Assembly (NCBI GenBank): GCA_965247635.1
Contig: CBDFHJ010000010.1
Location: forward strand, 744,001 to 808,000
DNA: 64,000 bases
Source of the DNA: CBDFHJ01 sp965247635
Lineage (GTDB): Bacteria > Chloroflexota > Dehalococcoidia > Lucifugimonadales > Australimonadaceae
Reading direction: 5' to 3'
The translations under genes and the position numbers were made by a program. The notes under the pieces are model-generated. The model was not told where the DNA came from. It saw nothing but the letters and a program-made list of their open reading frames with translations, and did not search any database. Each line of letters opens with the position of its first letter. The first letter of the stretch is position 1. This document shows positions 25,617 to 34,860 of this stretch, piece after piece.

Positions 25617-27149
25617 TCAGCGGGCCAGGGCGCTGATATCCTGAAGCTGGCTGTACAGCCAGTGACGGATGTCCTCTTCTTCGATGCTCTGGACCATGCG
25701 TTGGCTTCGTGTTTCCCGCTCCGCGTCTGACATGGTCAAGGCTTGGTAAAGCGCCTGCTTCGTGCCCTCCACGTCCGCTGGGGCCACCGACAGACACGCC
25801 ACCCCGAGCTGCTCATGGGCGCCGGCCGATTCTGAAAGGACCAGCACCCCGTTCTTAGTGTTGACCACCGGCCCCTCCTTCGCCACCAGGTTCATCCCGT
25901 CGATCACCGAGTTCACCAGCAGGACGTCGTACAACCGCATGGCGGCGATGGCCTGAATGTAGTTGTTCTCGAAGAACACCTGCACGGGTTGCCACTCACT
26001 GGTCCCGTACCGCTCGTTGATGTCACGGACCACCACCTCGATCTCCTCCTGGTACCGCTGGTACTGCCGGATGTGGGTGCGAGAGGGCACCAGGAAGGCC
26101 AGGAACTTCACCTGCTCCCGCAGCTCAGGGTACTGTTCGAGCAGCGTAGCGTAGGCGTTGAAGCCGCGGACGATGTTCTTACTCGGCTCCGCCCGGTCCA
26201 CCCGAATGACGGTCCGCTTGCCCAGCGTGGGCAGCAATCGGCGCTCATACTCCTGGGCCCTGGGCGAAGTCGCGATGCGCCGCACCTCCTCCACGTCGAT
26301 GGAGATGGGGTAGGCGCGCACCCGTGCCTCTCTGTTTTGGCGGCGGACGGTGAGCGACACGTGGTCGACCTCGGCGTCAGGCAGGAACGCCTCACAACAC
26401 TCCAAAAAGGACCGTACATCGCGGTCCGTTTGAAAGCCGATAATGTCCGCCTGACAGAGGCTGCTACAGATGGAGGTGCGCATGGTGGAGGGAAGCAGCT
26501 TCCAGTAGCTGGACGCAGGCCACGGAATGTGAATGAACTGGTGGATGCGGGCGTTCGGCAGCCGCTCTCGAACGAGACCAGGCACCAGGTAGAGGTGGTA
26601 ATCGTGCACCATCACCAGCGGGCGCAGGCTGCTCTTGCTCGCCTCGTCCACGATGGCCTCGGCGAACTCGCGGTTCACCTCCACGTACCCATTTTCCCAG
26701 GCGTCGTAGACCATAGCGTCTACCTTAGGGGTGTACGGGGAGCTCCACATGTAGTGCTGCAAGAACCAGAGGAGTGGGTTGCAGATGACGTTGTAGTACT
26801 TGTGGTAAACGCGGCGGGCGGTCGTTATGTAGCGGATGGAGACGCGTTGGCCGGGAAGGGGAGACCTGATGGCGGCGCCATCGTGCTGTTGGGCCACGCG
26901 GCGGTCGCCTTCGCCCATAGCGCTGGCGATCCAGGTGAACTCCACGTGATTGGTCAGGCCGCTGAGGGCGGTGACCACGCCACCGCTGCCCCGATGGGCC
27001 TGGAGCTCGCCTTCCGGCTGGAGGTGGTATTCCATCGGCCCCCGGTTGGAGGCCAGAATGAGCCGCTCTTCGCTGAGGAGCCCATCTACCAACTCCCACA
27101 GCGGATCGTGGCCTTTGCCGACGATGGTAGAGCCCTGAATGGCACTCAT
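25617..27149 (-). CDS. otsA: Trehalose-6-phosphate synthase (GT20)
   Basis: 510 residues. N-terminal motif LILASNRGPMEYH with the glycine-rich GSGGVVTALSG corresponds to the GT20 start. VMVHDYHLYLVPGLVR and HQFIHIPWPASSYWKLLP are the acceptor-side motifs. IRVDRAEPSKNIVRGF holds the Arg and Lys that bind the donor diphosphate, and NSVIDGMNLVAKEG is the donor-site loop. It joins glucose from a nucleotide sugar to glucose-6-phosphate. The VDRAEPSKN loop differs from the common VDRLDYTKG, so a related glucosyl acceptor cannot be excluded. The nearby OtsB supports trehalose synthesis. Confidence 0.88.
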   Translation of the reverse strand: MSAIQGSTIVGKGHDPLWELVDGLLSEERLILASNRGPMEYHLQPEGELQAHRGSGGVVTALSGLTNHVEFTWIASAMGEGDRRVAQQHDGAAIRSPLPGQRVSIRYITTARRVYHKYYNVICNPLLWFLQHYMWSSPYTPKVDAMVYDAWENGYVEVNREFAEAIVDEASKSSLRPLVMVHDYHLYLVPGLVRERLPNARIHQFIHIPWPASSYWKLLPSTMRTSICSSLCQADIIGFQTDRDVRSFLECCEAFLPDAEVDHVSLTVRRQNREARVRAYPISIDVEEVRRIATSPRAQEYERRLLPTLGKRTVIRVDRAEPSKNIVRGFNAYATLLEQYPELREQVKFLAFLVPSRTHIRQYQRYQEEIEVVVRDINERYGTSEWQPVQVFFENNYIQAIAAMRLYDVLLVNSVIDGMNLVAKEGPVVNTKNGVLVLSESAGAHEQLGVACLSVAPADVEGTKQALYQALTMSDAERETRSQRMVQSIEEEDIRHWLYSQLQDISALAR

Positions 27150-27864
27150 CGTGCTCGCTCCACGACCAGTGATGGGGCCACCTTGGATGCGTCAGGTCGC
27201 CGGGAGGCACTCGCGTGAAGCACTGCCCCTCCTTGCTCTTATGCCGCCACTACCGACGCAGCGGCGCTTCTTCTACCGCGGCCTAACACGTTCGGTGAAA
27301 TGTGGGTTGAGGACCGGTTGGGCGCGCCACCCTCGGCTAGCTCATGGCCTGAGCGCGATGCCACACCCTCGCACCCGTGGCCCGGAGCGTCGCCTACCGA
27401 TGGCGGCACTTTAGCAGAGGCCGTCCATGGGGTCAACAATTGTCCAGCCTGCTGACCGAGGTGCGTCCAAGGCGTCGTGACGCCCCAAACACTATCTACG
27501 GTGCACTGTAACTATTTGACACTTTCCCCGCCTTTTCCTAGACTTTTACGCAGGGCCGCGCTTCCCACTTTACCCTTGATTACCGCTTCGCCTCCCGGCA
27601 GGACTGAAGGGCTCGGTCTCGTGTTTGGACAATCTATCCCCCATCCTGACCTTCCCCCATTGAGGGGGGAGGAATCGCGGGAGTCTCATTGCCATGAAAA
27701 TAGGCGTCTCGACAGCCTCCTCCCCCCTTGGCGGGGGAGGACTGAGGTGGGGGTGGCGCCCTTTGCAGGGCATAGATGATTCCGAGCCGAGTTTACCCTG
27801 AGCGAAGCCGAAGAGAAGGGCGGAGCCTGCTTTCGCAACACCTCGTTGACAGGCGAGATATTGA
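27150..27864. other. 715-bp divergent intergenic region, no gene
   Basis: Lies between the divergent otsA and alaS starts and should hold both promoters. I see dispersed low-complexity repeats of the CCTCCCCCCTTGGCGGGGGAGG type (about 27650-27760) and a TGAGCGAAGCCGAAG repeat near 27799. No T-box leader structure is recognised before alaS. Confidence 0.5.
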
Positions 27865-30726
27865 ATGACCAGTAAGCGTCCTAAGAGTGGAGACGACATC
27901 CGCGCCGCATTCCTGGAGTTCTTTCAGAAGCGCGGCCACCTGCTGATGCCCAGCGCCTCGCTGGTCCCCGCCGGCGACCCCACGCTGCTGCTCACCAGCG
28001 CCGGCATGGTGCCCTTCAAGCCCTACTTCACCGGCGACGAGGAGCCGCCCAGCCGGCGGCTCACCTCCGCGCAGAAGTGCTTCCGCACCACGGACATCGA
28101 CGTCGTCGGCGACACCAGCCACCTCACCTTCTTCGAGATGCTGGGCAACTTCAGCGTCGGCGATTACTTCAAGAAGGAGGCGATCGCCTGGGCGTGGGAG
28201 TTCGTCACCGGCGAGCTGGGCCTGCCGCCGGAACGCCTCTGGATCACCATCTTCCTGGACGACGACGAGGCCCACGGCTACTGGACCAAAGATATTGGCG
28301 TGCCGGAGGAGCACGTCGTCAGGCTGGGCGAGACCGATAACTTCTGGGGTCCCCCCGGCGACGAAGGCCCTTGCGGTCCGTGCAGCGAAATCCACTACGA
28401 CTTCCACCCAGAGCGAGGGACGAACGGCGAGACCCCCGGCGACGACTCGGGCCGCTTTCTGGAATTCTGGAACCTGGTCTTCATCCAGTACTACCAGCAC
28501 ACGGACGGGACTCGTACGCCGCTGCCGGCGCCCGGCATCGATACGGGCATGGGCCTGGAGCGCACCGCCGCCATCATGCAGGGGGTGACCTCCGCCTACG
28601 ACACCGACCTGCTGAAGCCCATCGTGGAGCGGGTTTCGGAGCTGGCCGACGTGACCTACGGCCAAAACGAAGAGACGGACTACGCCATCCGCGTGGTGGC
28701 GGAGCACGCCCGGAGCGCGGCGTTCCTCATCGCCGACGGCGTGGTGCCCGGCAACGAGGGGCGCGGCTACGTGCTGCGCCGCGTCATCCGACGGGGCATT
28801 CGTTTCGCCCGCAAGTTGGGCATGGAAGGACTATTCCTAGCGCAGGTGGCCGAGGCGGTCACTCAGCACATGGGCTCCGTCTACCCTGAGTTGATTGAAC
28901 GCCGGCGCTTGGTTTTGCAGACCTTGTTACAAGAAGAGGATCAATTCAATCAGGCTATCACTCTAGGCATGCCTTTACTGCGAGAGGGATTTATCGCTTT
29001 CCGCAAGGACATCGAGCAAGCGGCGGGCGTGAACGTACAATTTTTCGCGGCCAATCCTCCAATTCCACCAAGAGTGAGTTTTTCCCAATCCCACCAAAAG
29101 ATTGCAGATGATATCGACTGGTTTACTAAACGGTTTATTGGAATAGTGCCCAGCCAAATCCTTGAGCGATCTAGTTCGTTGTTGCAAGATTCCCTTTCGA
29201 AGTACGGAGCGGAAGCTCCGGGGAAGTTCTTAGAAGATCTCCGAAAACTAAGCGGCTCCGAGGCGTTCCTGCTCTACGACACCTACGGCTTTCCGCTGGA
29301 GCTGACCCAGGAAATCGCCCGCGAGCACGGCCTGGAGGTGGACGTGGCCGGCTTCGAGGCGGAGATGGAGGCGCAACGCCAGCGAGGGCGCGCCGCGGCC
29401 CAGTTCGGCGGCGGTCGCGACACCCAGCGTGCCTACGAAGCCCTCGGCGTGGGCGATACGCCCTTCCTCGGCTATGAGCGCCTGGACGCCGAAACGACGG
29501 TGGCCGGGATGCTGGCGGACGGAAGCCCCGTGGAGCGCGCCGGAACGGGCGACGAGGTGGAGGTCGTCCTGCGGAAGACGCCCTTCTACGCCGAGGGCGG
29601 CGGCCAGGTAGGCGATACCGGCGTCATCGAAGCCCCAAACGCCAGGCTGGAGGTGCGCGATACCCAGTCGCCCGCGGGCAACGTCATCGTGCACTACGCC
29701 ACCGTGGCCGAAGGGACCATCGCCGTGGGCGACGCGGTCCGTGCCGAGGTGGACGGGGTCCGCCGCGCCGACGTGATGCGCAACCACACGGCCACCCACC
29801 TGCTGCACGCGGCGCTGCGCGAGGCCCTGGGCACCCACGTGCGTCAGGCCGGCTCCTTGGTGGCGCCCGACTACCTGCGGTTCGACTTCACCCACGTGGG
29901 CTCCGTGACCCCCGAAGAGCTGGACGGCATCCAGGACAAGGTGAACGACGTCATCCGGCGGAACGTGCCGGCGGAGAAGCGCGAGACCACCTACCGGGAC
30001 GCCATCGCGGGCGGCGCGCTGGCCTTCTTCGGCGATCGCTACCCCGACCGGGTGCGCGTGCTGGAGGTAGGCGAGTTCAGCTACGAGGTGTGCGGCGGTA
30101 CGCACGTGGACCGGAGCGGCGACATCGGTACGTTTCGCATTACCGGCGAGAGCGGCATCGGCACCGGGTTGCGGCGGATCGAGGCGGTGACCGGCCGCGG
30201 CGCCGACGCTTGGGTGAGCCAACGCCTGTCGTGGCTGGAAGACCTATCCCGGCAGCTCCGCGCCGCGCCGTCGGAAGCGCCTCAACGCATCGCCGCGTTG
30301 GTGGAGGAAGTGGAGCGCGCTCGCAGAGCGGCTGCCACATCCCAGCGCGATGCCTCGCTGCAGCAGGCCGAGGGCTTACTGGGACAGGCCCAAACGGTGG
30401 ATGGCGTGTCCGTGGTGGCGGCGCAGGTCTCGGCGCCAGACGTTGAATCGTTGCGAGAGATGGGCGACTGGCTCCGAGACAAGCTGGGCAGCGGCATCGT
30501 GGTCCTGGGGGGCGTCTTCGACGACCGACCGTCGCTGGTGGCCATGGTCACGCCTGACCTGGTCGCCAAGGGGTACAAGGCGGGCGATATCGTCAAGGCG
30601 GCCGCCCAGCGAATGGGTGGTGGCGGCGGCGGGCGGGCGGACGTGGCGCAGGCTGGCGGCAGGGACCCGGGACAGCTCCAGGTTGCTTTGGACACCGCCG
30701 TGGAGTCCATACGGCGGCCCGAATAA
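27865..30726 (+). CDS. alaS: Alanyl-tRNA synthetase with an extra about 75-residue AT-rich segment
   Basis: 953 residues, against about 875 usual. The class II core is clear: motif RGHLLMPSASLVP, TDIDVVGDTSHLTFFEMLGNFS and GMGLERTAAIMQG. The editing site HTATHLLHAAL with CGGTHVDRSGDIG and the C-Ala domain GGGGGGRADVAQAGG are intact. Between GMPLLREGFI and GSEAFLLYDTYGFPLELT (about 28990-29240) lies an insertion (ANPPIPPRVSFSQSHQKI, then DDIDWFTKRFIGIVPS) absent from ordinary AlaRS. The DNA there is 46% GC (29041-29220), against 67% just after (29281-29340). The frame is preserved, so the enzyme is presumably active. It is followed by ruvX in the same frame. Confidence 0.94.
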   Translation: MTSKRPKSGDDIRAAFLEFFQKRGHLLMPSASLVPAGDPTLLLTSAGMVPFKPYFTGDEEPPSRRLTSAQKCFRTTDIDVVGDTSHLTFFEMLGNFSVGDYFKKEAIAWAWEFVTGELGLPPERLWITIFLDDDEAHGYWTKDIGVPEEHVVRLGETDNFWGPPGDEGPCGPCSEIHYDFHPERGTNGETPGDDSGRFLEFWNLVFIQYYQHTDGTRTPLPAPGIDTGMGLERTAAIMQGVTSAYDTDLLKPIVERVSELADVTYGQNEETDYAIRVVAEHARSAAFLIADGVVPGNEGRGYVLRRVIRRGIRFARKLGMEGLFLAQVAEAVTQHMGSVYPELIERRRLVLQTLLQEEDQFNQAITLGMPLLREGFIAFRKDIEQAAGVNVQFFAANPPIPPRVSFSQSHQKIADDIDWFTKRFIGIVPSQILERSSSLLQDSLSKYGAEAPGKFLEDLRKLSGSEAFLLYDTYGFPLELTQEIAREHGLEVDVAGFEAEMEAQRQRGRAAAQFGGGRDTQRAYEALGVGDTPFLGYERLDAETTVAGMLADGSPVERAGTGDEVEVVLRKTPFYAEGGGQVGDTGVIEAPNARLEVRDTQSPAGNVIVHYATVAEGTIAVGDAVRAEVDGVRRADVMRNHTATHLLHAALREALGTHVRQAGSLVAPDYLRFDFTHVGSVTPEELDGIQDKVNDVIRRNVPAEKRETTYRDAIAGGALAFFGDRYPDRVRVLEVGEFSYEVCGGTHVDRSGDIGTFRITGESGIGTGLRRIEAVTGRGADAWVSQRLSWLEDLSRQLRAAPSEAPQRIAALVEEVERARRAAATSQRDASLQQAEGLLGQAQTVDGVSVVAAQVSAPDVESLREMGDWLRDKLGSGIVVLGGVFDDRPSLVAMVTPDLVAKGYKAGDIVKAAAQRMGGGGGGRADVAQAGGRDPGQLQVALDTAVESIRRPE

Positions 30727-30759
30727 CCCCATCCCCGACCCCATCAAGGAGGACAGACG

Positions 30760-31206
30760 CTGCGTGCCCTGGGGCTGGACGTAGGAGAGAAGCGTATCGG
30801 GCTGGCGGTCGGCGACACCGAGACCACCCTTGCCGTACCGGTGGACGCCGTGGTGCGTGACGGCACGGCCCAGGACTTCCGAAGGGTCCTGGACCAGGCC
30901 CTGGCGCACGACGCGGACACGCTGGTGGTCGGTATGCCCTGGTCGCTCGACGGGCGCGCTGGACCCCAGGCCAAGCTCGTCGCGGCCTTCGTGAAGCAGC
31001 TGAAGGAGCTTACCGAGCTACCCGTGGCGACCTGGGATGAACGGCTGACTTCCGTCGAGGCGGACCGCCGCCTGCGCGGTGGCCGGAGCAGAGGCCGGGG
31101 CAAGGACACCAAGCCGCCCGCCGGGGCCCAGGACGCCGTGGCAGCTTCGATCATGCTCCAGGCGTACCTGGACGCCCAGCGCCGGCGACGAGATTCTGGT
31201 ACTTAG
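30760..31206 (+). CDS. ruvX: RuvX/YqgF family pre-16S rRNA nuclease, probable CTG start
   Basis: 148 residues. RNase H-like fold with the essential first-strand LGLDVGEKRIGLAVGD (Asp), VVGMPWSLDGRAGPQA, and VATWDERLTSVEAD plus GAQDAVAASIMLQAYLD (C-terminal acidic site). The first strand needs initiation before 30769. In frame between the alaS stop (30724-30726) and that point there is no ATG, GTG or TTG. CTG at 30760 stands 7 nt after AAGGAGG and is the only plausible start. The protein matures the 16S rRNA 5' end. It lies 33 bp after alaS and is probably in the same operon. Confidence 0.88.
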   Translation: MRALGLDVGEKRIGLAVGDTETTLAVPVDAVVRDGTAQDFRRVLDQALAHDADTLVVGMPWSLDGRAGPQAKLVAAFVKQLKELTELPVATWDERLTSVEADRRLRGGRSRGRGKDTKPPAGAQDAVAASIMLQAYLDAQRRRRDSGT

Positions 31207-31593
31207 CAAAAGGCAGATGGCGGAGACCAAGACTGCATAAGGCACTAGCCACACGCTCGTCCTGGGCTGCGTGGTGGTCCCCTCCCTCTAGCTCCCTCCC
31301 CTTGCGGGAGGGAGGATGCTCCCCTCTCCCTCGACGGGAGAGGGCCAGGGTGAGGGTGGGATCCGCTCGTGGTGAGCCTGTCGAAGGACAAGTGTGGCAA
31401 TATTCGTAGCGCCTGTCATTCCGAGTCCTTCCGGGGGAGGACGAGGAATCTGGTACCAGACCCTTCACTCCGCTCAGGCTGACAGAAGGGAGCTTGTTCT
31501 GAGCATGGGCAACCATGAGCGAGCTAGCAGGGAGTTCGACCTGTAGCCGAAAGGTGACCCAGGCAACATCCTCCTCTATGATGGTCTTGAGGG
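31207..31593. repeat. Intergenic region filled with dispersed repeats
   Basis: Holds CTCCCTCCCCTTGCGGGAGG-type and CTCTCCCTCGACGGGAGAGG palindromes (31285-31345), a GAGCCTGTCGAAGGAC unit near 31375-31390 and a TGTCATTCCGAG...AGGAATCTGG unit (31414-31452). The same units recur at 27650, 35440, 47290 and 63190. No gene seen. Confidence 0.65.
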
Positions 31594-32475
31594 GTGATCT
31601 TGGATATCTCTTCCCGTTGGTATAAAGCCGCAGGCGCGTCGCTGGTGGCCGCTGCCGTCACCGCGCGGTACGTGGCCAAGTGGAAGCGTGCGCGGGCCCT
31701 GCGCCGCAGAGCCGAGCAGGCGCGGTTGGCTGGGACGGGCCGCTACTTTATCGGCCTGGACCTCACCGACCCGTACGCCAAGCGTCTGCGGCCCTGTGAC
31801 GTGGCGGTGCTGGACTCGGAGTTGCAGTGCTCCTTCTCACAATGGGAGTACAGAGAGGACGGAGGTAGCATCGTTCCAACCGCGGCGCTGGGGCGCGCGT
31901 TCCTGCTGGCTATCGACGGCCCCCAGGGCCTGGCGGGCCAAACGGATGCGCGGATGCGCGACTCGGAGCGGGTGCTCAACGCGCCGGGCCGGACGCCCTA
32001 CACCTTGCCCGATAGCGGCGTGCCTTACGCCGGCTTCATCACAGGGAGCGTTAGGCTGTTCCACCACCTGGTAACCAGCGGCAGCCGCTTCCGGCTCCTT
32101 GGAGTGCAGGACGTATCGGTGGGCGAGGCAAACCTGGTAGAGGTCTACCCTGGCGCCGGCTGGAAGACCATAGCCGGAAAAGGCCGTCTGCCCCGGAAGC
32201 AGACGGCGAAGGGCCGAGAGGTCCGCCATGCCCTGCTCCAGGCCCAGGGTGTCCGCTTCCCCGATTCGGAGCTGCCCACTACCGATCAGCTCGACGCAGC
32301 CATGGCGGCGTGGACGGGGTACTGCTTCAACCAGGGTAACGCCCGCTTGGAGGGCTTGCCCCCGTGGGTGGACGACCGGGATGGGGTTATTCGGGAAGGG
32401 TACATCGTTCAGCCTGAGCTGCCCAACGAAGACGCTCCCACGGAGGAGCCAGAGCCGTACGCCCCCACGGGCTAG
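31594..32475 (+). CDS. DUF429-like protein of unknown function
   Basis: 293 residues. A hydrophobic or basic N-terminal stretch (AAGASLVAAAVTARYVAKWKR) may anchor it to the membrane. The body has YFIGLDLTDPYAKR, then FLLAIDGPQGLAG, and NLVEVYPGAGWKTIAGKG. These acidic strands and the EVYPxxxW motif resemble DUF429, an RNase H-like fold with unknown activity. The ORF ends in an acidic, Pro-rich tail. The start may be GTG at 31594 or TTG at 31600; the latter fits the GAGGGG spacing better. It is 8 bp upstream of aroE and probably co-transcribed with it. Confidence 0.65.
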   Translation: MILDISSRWYKAAGASLVAAAVTARYVAKWKRARALRRRAEQARLAGTGRYFIGLDLTDPYAKRLRPCDVAVLDSELQCSFSQWEYREDGGSIVPTAALGRAFLLAIDGPQGLAGQTDARMRDSERVLNAPGRTPYTLPDSGVPYAGFITGSVRLFHHLVTSGSRFRLLGVQDVSVGEANLVEVYPGAGWKTIAGKGRLPRKQTAKGREVRHALLQAQGVRFPDSELPTTDQLDAAMAAWTGYCFNQGNARLEGLPPWVDDRDGVIREGYIVQPELPNEDAPTEEPEPYAPTG

Positions 32476-32483
32476 CGCACATC

Positions 32484-33338
32484 ATGACTTACCGCGTCGG
32501 GATCATCGGCTACCCGCTACAGCACTCCATCTCCCCCGCCTTCCAGCAAGCGGCCTTTCTTCATCGCAACGTCGACGCCGTCTACGAAGCGTGGGAGACC
32601 CCGGCCGAGTCGCTGAAGGGGCTCCTGGCATGGCTTCGTGAAACGCCGGAGGTGTGGGGCGCCAACGTCACGGTGCCGCACAAAGAGGCCGTCTTTGAGG
32701 CCGTCGACCAGCTAGACCCAACCGCCGCAGCGGTGGGCGCCGTCAACACCGTGGTGGCGCGCGATGGACGGCTTACCGGATACAACACGGATGTAGGCGG
32801 CTTCCTTCGAGTCCTGACCCACGATGCGCGGTTCGACCTTGCGGCGGCACGAGTGCTGCTGCTGGGCGCTGGAGGCGCTGCGCGGGCGGTGGTGATAGCC
32901 CTGGCCCGAGCCGGCGCGGCCCACGTGACCGTCGCGAACCGCACCTTGGCGCGGGCCGAAACCCTGGCGGGGCTGGCCAGCTCCCACGGACTGTCGGCCC
33001 AGAGTATTCCGCTGGACGGCCAAGCCCTGCGGGAGACGGGTGCAACGTGGGACCTTATCGTGAATACGACCAGTATCGGGATGCGGCACTCGGCCGCCGA
33101 GAACGAAAGTCCCATGGCCGCGTCGCTCATCCCCAACGGCGCCCTGGTGTACGACTTGGTGTACAATCCACCTATCACGCCGTTGCTGGAAGCGGCCTTG
33201 GCCGCGGGCGCCAGGACCCTTTCCGGACTCTCCATGCTGGTATACCAGGGGGCCGAGTCCTTCACCCTCTGGACTGGGATGGAAGCGCCGGTGGAGGAGA
33301 TGATGACGGCGGCCCGCCAGGCGTTGGAAGCCGCTTGA
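32484..33338 (+). CDS. aroE: Shikimate dehydrogenase
   Basis: 284 residues. N-terminal substrate site GYPLQHSISPAFQQAAF (Ser pair), catalytic Lys in NVTVPHKEAVF, Asp in GYNTDVGGFL, the NADP-binding glycine motif LLLGAGGAARAVV with following ANRTLARAE (Arg for NADP phosphate), and the end LVYQGAESFTLWTG. It reduces 3-dehydroshikimate to shikimate, step four of chorismate synthesis. It begins a run of aro genes in the same orientation. Confidence 0.95.
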   Translation: MTYRVGIIGYPLQHSISPAFQQAAFLHRNVDAVYEAWETPAESLKGLLAWLRETPEVWGANVTVPHKEAVFEAVDQLDPTAAAVGAVNTVVARDGRLTGYNTDVGGFLRVLTHDARFDLAAARVLLLGAGGAARAVVIALARAGAAHVTVANRTLARAETLAGLASSHGLSAQSIPLDGQALRETGATWDLIVNTTSIGMRHSAAENESPMAASLIPNGALVYDLVYNPPITPLLEAALAAGARTLSGLSMLVYQGAESFTLWTGMEAPVEEMMTAARQALEAA

Positions 33339-33594
33339 TTTGCTTGGGGAGTAAGTACACTACTTTCTGTTGACCTAGGGCCAGAACAAAAGGAGGGTAC
33401 AGGGAACCCTGGTTCTCTGTCGGGGGTTTAAGAGCCTGTCCCGAGCGAAGTCGAGGGAGGGTGCCCCCCTTGCTAAAAACCATCCGTGGGTGAAGTGCGT
33501 GAGAGAAACGGCGGTGTCTGAAAAATGACTGCCAGAGCTTCCACTATCTGGGAACATTGAATAAGCTCTGAAAGGCTTTTGGGAGGAGTAGCCC
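33339..33594. other. Intergenic between aroE and aroC, repeat fragments
   Basis: About 255 bp with a CCTGTCCCGAGCGAAGTCGA repeat unit (33434-33453). The last 12 bp hold GGGAGGAG, the ribosome-binding site of aroC. No gene seen. Confidence 0.5.
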
Positions 33595-34833
33595 ATGTTC
33601 CGGTTCCTGACAGCCGGCGAGTCCCACGGCCCTGGCCTGGTGGCCGTGGTGGAAGGGGTGCCGGCGGGCGTCCCGCTCTCCGAGGAGTACATCGGCCGCG
33701 ACATGCAGCGCCGCCAGCGCGGCTACGGCCGCGGCGGCCGCATGCAGATCGAGCGCGATTGGGCCGTCATCCGCTCCGGGATACGCCACGGCCGCACCTT
33801 GGGCAGCCCCATCTCCATGCTCATCGAAAACCGCGACTTCACCACCGGCAACGGGCCCGACGGTAAGCCGTGGACCCACACCATGAGCATGACGCCGGTG
33901 GAGGACGAGGTAACGCCGATCCACCGGCTGCGGCCCGGCCACGCCGACACGCCCGGCATCAGCAAGTACATGCAGGACGACGCCCGCGACACCCTGGAGC
34001 GCTCCAGCGCCCGGGAGAGCGCGGCACGCGTGGCCGTCGGCGCGGTGGCCAAGCGCTTCCTGGAGGAGCTGGGCGTGGAGGTCCACGGCCACGTGACCAA
34101 CATCGGCGGTGTGCACGCCAGCCCGCCGGAGGCCATCGACTGGGAGCAGGTGGAGGAGTCGCAGGTACGCTGCGCCGACCCATCGGCTGACCAGGCCATG
34201 ATGGAGGCCATCGACGCCGCCCGCGAGGCCGGCGATAGCCTGGGTGGCGTGTTCCAGGTCGTCGCCACGGGCCAGCCTATCGGCCTCGGCAGCCACATCC
34301 AGTGGGACCGCAAGCTCGGCACCCGGCTGGCCGCGGCGGTCATGAGCATGAACGCGGTCAAGGGCGTGGAGTTCGGCGCGGGCTTCGCGCAGGCCGACCT
34401 GCGTGGCTCCCAGGTCCACGACGTCATCAAGCCCATCGAAGAGTGGGAGACGGACCCCGACGGCACGTGGGTGCGGCCCTGGCCCCGGCGGACCAACAAC
34501 TCCGGCGGCCTGGAGGGCGGTATGACCACCGGCGAACCCCTGGTGGTTCGCGCCATGGTCAAGCCCATCGCTACCATCATCAACCCGCTGCCCTCGGTCG
34601 ATCTGACCACTGGCGAGCTCTCCCAGGCCCACTACGAGCGCAGTGACATCACCTTCGTTCCCACTTGCGCCGTCATCGGCGAGGCCATGGTGGCCATCGT
34701 GTTGGCCGACGCCATGCTGGAGAAGTTCGGCGGCGACCACATCGACGAGACCCGTCGCAACCTCACGGCATACCTCGCAACCGTCGGGCCCAAACAGCGA
34801 GCCGCCAAGGCTTCTGCTCGCCCCGCACGATAA
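33595..34833 (+). CDS. aroC: Chorismate synthase
   Basis: 412 residues from ATG, with GGGAGGAG 8 nt upstream. Family signatures seen: GESHGPGLVAVVEGVPAG, RRQRGYGRGGRMQIE, RPGHADTPGISKYMQDDARD, ERSSARESAARVAVGAVAK and the C-terminal RRTNNSGGLEGGMTTG. It uses reduced FMN to eliminate phosphate from EPSP, making chorismate. Length is close to the 360-400 of the family with a short extended tail. It lies between aroE and the aroK-aroB fusion. Confidence 0.96.
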   Translation: MFRFLTAGESHGPGLVAVVEGVPAGVPLSEEYIGRDMQRRQRGYGRGGRMQIERDWAVIRSGIRHGRTLGSPISMLIENRDFTTGNGPDGKPWTHTMSMTPVEDEVTPIHRLRPGHADTPGISKYMQDDARDTLERSSARESAARVAVGAVAKRFLEELGVEVHGHVTNIGGVHASPPEAIDWEQVEESQVRCADPSADQAMMEAIDAAREAGDSLGGVFQVVATGQPIGLGSHIQWDRKLGTRLAAAVMSMNAVKGVEFGAGFAQADLRGSQVHDVIKPIEEWETDPDGTWVRPWPRRTNNSGGLEGGMTTGEPLVVRAMVKPIATIINPLPSVDLTTGELSQAHYERSDITFVPTCAVIGEAMVAIVLADAMLEKFGGDHIDETRRNLTAYLATVGPKQRAAKASARPAR

Positions 34834-34860
34834 CGCGAGCGCGAGCCGAAGTCGTTGGCC

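Noticed and set aside
28990..29240. Intein or group II intron as explanation of the alaS insertion
   Set aside because: Too short (about 250 bp), no Cys/Ser splice junction or HN-Cys end, and the frame is simply continued.
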